Below, in pieces: positions 6,952-7,833 of a stretch of 7,833 nt of DNA; the stretch's first letter is position 1; every line of letters starts with the position of its first letter. The stretch is from Lentisphaeria bacterium. GTDB taxonomy: Bacteria; Verrucomicrobiota; Lentisphaeria; Oligosphaerales; Oligosphaeraceae. The notes below the pieces were generated by a model that worked only from the letters and a program-made list of their open reading frames with translations, ran no database searches and was not told where the DNA came from. The position numbers and the translations under genes were made by a program. The DNA lies in contig JAEEXV010000363.1 in assembly GCA_016287975.1 (NCBI GenBank), positions 1-7,833 on the forward strand. The letters run 5' to 3'.

Positions 6952-7424
6952 CCCCGGGGGTGGAGATCCGCCAGGCGACGCCAGCCGATGCCGAACTGCT
7001 GACGGCGATGCGCCTGGAGATGCGCCGCGAGCGCGAGACGGCGCCGCTCGCCGTCCCCGAGGCGGTCTTCGAGGCCTCCGTGCGCGAGTTCTTCGCGCGC
7101 ACGCTTGCGGACGGGTCGTTCGTGTCGTTTCTGGCATTCTGCGACGGCGAGGCGGCGGCGTGCTCTGGACTCTCGATCCAGGAGTTGCCGCCGTCGTATT
7201 CGGAGCCGCGCGGCCGCCGAGGCTATGTCACGAACATGTACACCCGCCCGCGCTGGCGCGGCCGCGGGCTGGCGAGCGCGCTGCTGGCGGAAATCGTCCG
7301 CGTCTGCCGTGACCTCGGCTGCGATTCGGTCGATTTGAATGCCTCGCCCGCCGGGCGCGCGGTCTATCTCAAGGCGGGCTTCGCCGACCTCCCTGGCGAG
7401 ATGAAACTATTGTTATGGACATGA
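6948..7424 (+). CDS. GNAT family N-acetyltransferase
   Basis: This 158-residue protein has the normal length for a single-domain GNAT enzyme, which transfers an acetyl group from acetyl-CoA to an amine. It begins with the usual I-R-x-A-TPADAELL strand-helix (7-18). Motif A is YVTNMYTRPRWRGRGLASALL (93-113), with R102-x-x-G105-x-G107 binding the CoA pyrophosphate. The closing motif B is LNASPAGRAVYLKAGF (130-145), with the Tyr and KxGF typical of the family. No signal peptide or membrane segment is visible, so it is cytoplasmic. The start lies in an ATGA overlap with the phosphatase gene, 7 nt after AAGGTGG (6934-6940), so translation is coupled. Why a cytoplasmic acetyltransferase is coupled to an exported phosphatase is not evident. 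Sequence alone does not give the acceptor. Confidence 0.88.
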   Translation: MTPGVEIRQATPADAELLTAMRLEMRRERETAPLAVPEAVFEASVREFFARTLADGSFVSFLAFCDGEAAACSGLSIQELPPSYSEPRGRRGYVTNMYTRPRWRGRGLASALLAEIVRVCRDLGCDSVDLNASPAGRAVYLKAGFADLPGEMKLLLWT

Positions 7425-7549
7425 TTCATTTGATGATTTCTATTATGGGGGATTCCTGGCCAGACCTCCTGTTGAAAAAGAACCCATGATGCGTGCAAAG
7501 ACCATCAAGATACAGAACCTGAAGATAGCCACGAAGACCGCCCGGGAAA
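7425..7549. other. Less GC-rich spacer with no recognised feature
   Basis: This 125-bp stretch after the GNAT stop is clearly lower in GC than the genes and repeats around it. I see no T-tailed hairpin, tRNA or convincing small gene. ATG codons at 7486 and 7489 open a 56-codon frame that runs into the repeat to a stop at 7654-7656, but they lack a good ribosome site. Confidence 0.5.
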
Positions 7550-7608
7550 GCCCCCGGGGGCGTTGGACCATAGCCAGGGGGGGGGGCGCGCAGCGCCCGG
7601 AACCCCTG
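7550..7608 (+). repeat. Repeat module copy 3
   Basis: The loop-less GCCCCC-GGGGGC is followed by CGTTGG, then CCATAGCCAGGGG, an inner stem GGGCGC-GCA-GCGCCC, then GGAACCCCTGG. The inner stem is like copy 2 and differs from copies 1 and 4. Confidence 0.8.
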
Positions 7609-7630
7609 GGGGCGGGTTCCTGTTTCCAGA

Positions 7631-7699
7631 GCCCTGCAAGGGCGGAAGGACCATAGCCAGGGGGGGAGGAGCGCCGAAGGCGCGGACGCAACCCCTGCA
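7631..7699 (+). repeat. Repeat module copy 4
   Basis: The 5' hairpin is GCCC-TGCAA-GGGC, shorter than in the other copies. Then come GGAAGGA and CCATAGCCAGGGG, an inner stem GCGCC-GAA-GGCGC, then constant AACCCCTG. It lies in tandem with copy 3, at a point where element A has unrelated sequence. Confidence 0.75.
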
Positions 7700-7712
7700 G
7701 GCGCGGCCCCGC

Positions 7713-7833
7713 GGCCCTGTCATGGCAGTCGTTGTCGGGGGCGGAGGCTGCGGTCGGGCTTCCGCCCTTCCTCCGCCCCCGCCCACGACAATGGCATCCC
7801 TTTCCGGGCGCCAGCCTGTCTTCGGCGCCCTTC
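7713..7833 (+). repeat. 121-nt core shared with element A (copy in element B)
   Basis: This aligns ungapped to the reverse complement of 5238-5358, about 88% identical by hand count. The TTGTCG/CGACAA pairing at the base of its long stem replaces TTGCC/GGCAA in element A. The terminal stem GGGCGCC/GGCGCCC is perfect here. The match runs to the last base of the window. Confidence 0.8.

Larger units (their letters stand above)
7550..7833 (+). repeat. Element B: second hairpin-rich repeat, cut by the window end
   Basis: This element contains two direct copies of the module (7550-7608 and 7631-7699) and then the 121-nt core that matches element A in reverse. It lacks element A's outer arm sequence. 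Its first hairpin, GCCCCC-GGGGGC (7550-7561), has lost the 4-nt loop seen in element A. By analogy with A, an inverted module copy should follow beyond base 7833. No gene is supported within it. Confidence 0.8.

Noticed and set aside
5647..7137. 496-aa open frame on the minus strand
   Set aside because: It is antisense to the metallophosphoesterase and GNAT genes, both of which carry clear family motifs.
7486..7656. Possible 56-codon small gene starting MMRAKTIK
   Set aside because: No good ribosome site; more than half of the frame is repeat module sequence, and it stops inside the constant CCATAG of module copy 4.
5138..7833. CRISPR array
   Set aside because: The four modules are irregularly spaced, differ in orientation and contain internal hairpins; there are no uniform spacers or cas genes.

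Overview
The window is high-GC bacterial DNA, about two thirds G+C by eye, with strongly GC-biased third codon positions. Its genes suggest a heterotrophic polysaccharide degrader: a rhamnosidase, a very large secreted clan GH-A glycosidase and a Tat-exported metallophosphoesterase. I read it as the Lentisphaerota/Kiritimatiellota/Verrucomicrobiota neighbourhood. That is inference from gene style and intergenic repeats; no marker gene in the window fixes the taxonomy.

Layout. Positions 1-671 hold the 3' end of a GH78-type alpha-L-rhamnosidase. It overlaps by ATGA with a 1442-residue secreted GH42/clan-A-like glycosidase (668-4996). Their coupling suggests they act on the same rhamnose- and probably galactose-containing glycan. 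Positions 4997-5706 are non-coding: a weak terminator-like hairpin, then an about 400-bp GC-rich palindromic repeat (element A, 5138-5535), then a less GC-rich stretch with a candidate promoter. A second transcription unit follows: a Tat-signal metallophosphoesterase (5707-6951) overlapping by ATGA with a small GNAT acetyltransferase (6948-7424). After a less GC-rich spacer, a second repeat (element B, 7550 to the window end and beyond) begins.

The least ordinary content is the repeats. A roughly 60-70 nt module occurs four times: a GC hairpin, then constant CCATAGCCAGGGG, then a variable inner hairpin, then constant ACCCCTG. Two copies are in inverted orientation in element A and two in direct orientation in element B. 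The elements also share an ungapped 121-nt core (about 88% identical by hand count) lying in opposite orientations relative to the neighbouring genes. Inner hairpins differ in sequence but stay paired, and the core has at least one compensatory base-pair change. This looks like a REP/BIME-like or MITE-like structured mobile repeat family whose mobilising enzyme would be elsewhere. No CRISPR array, tRNA, rRNA or recognisable transposase gene was seen.
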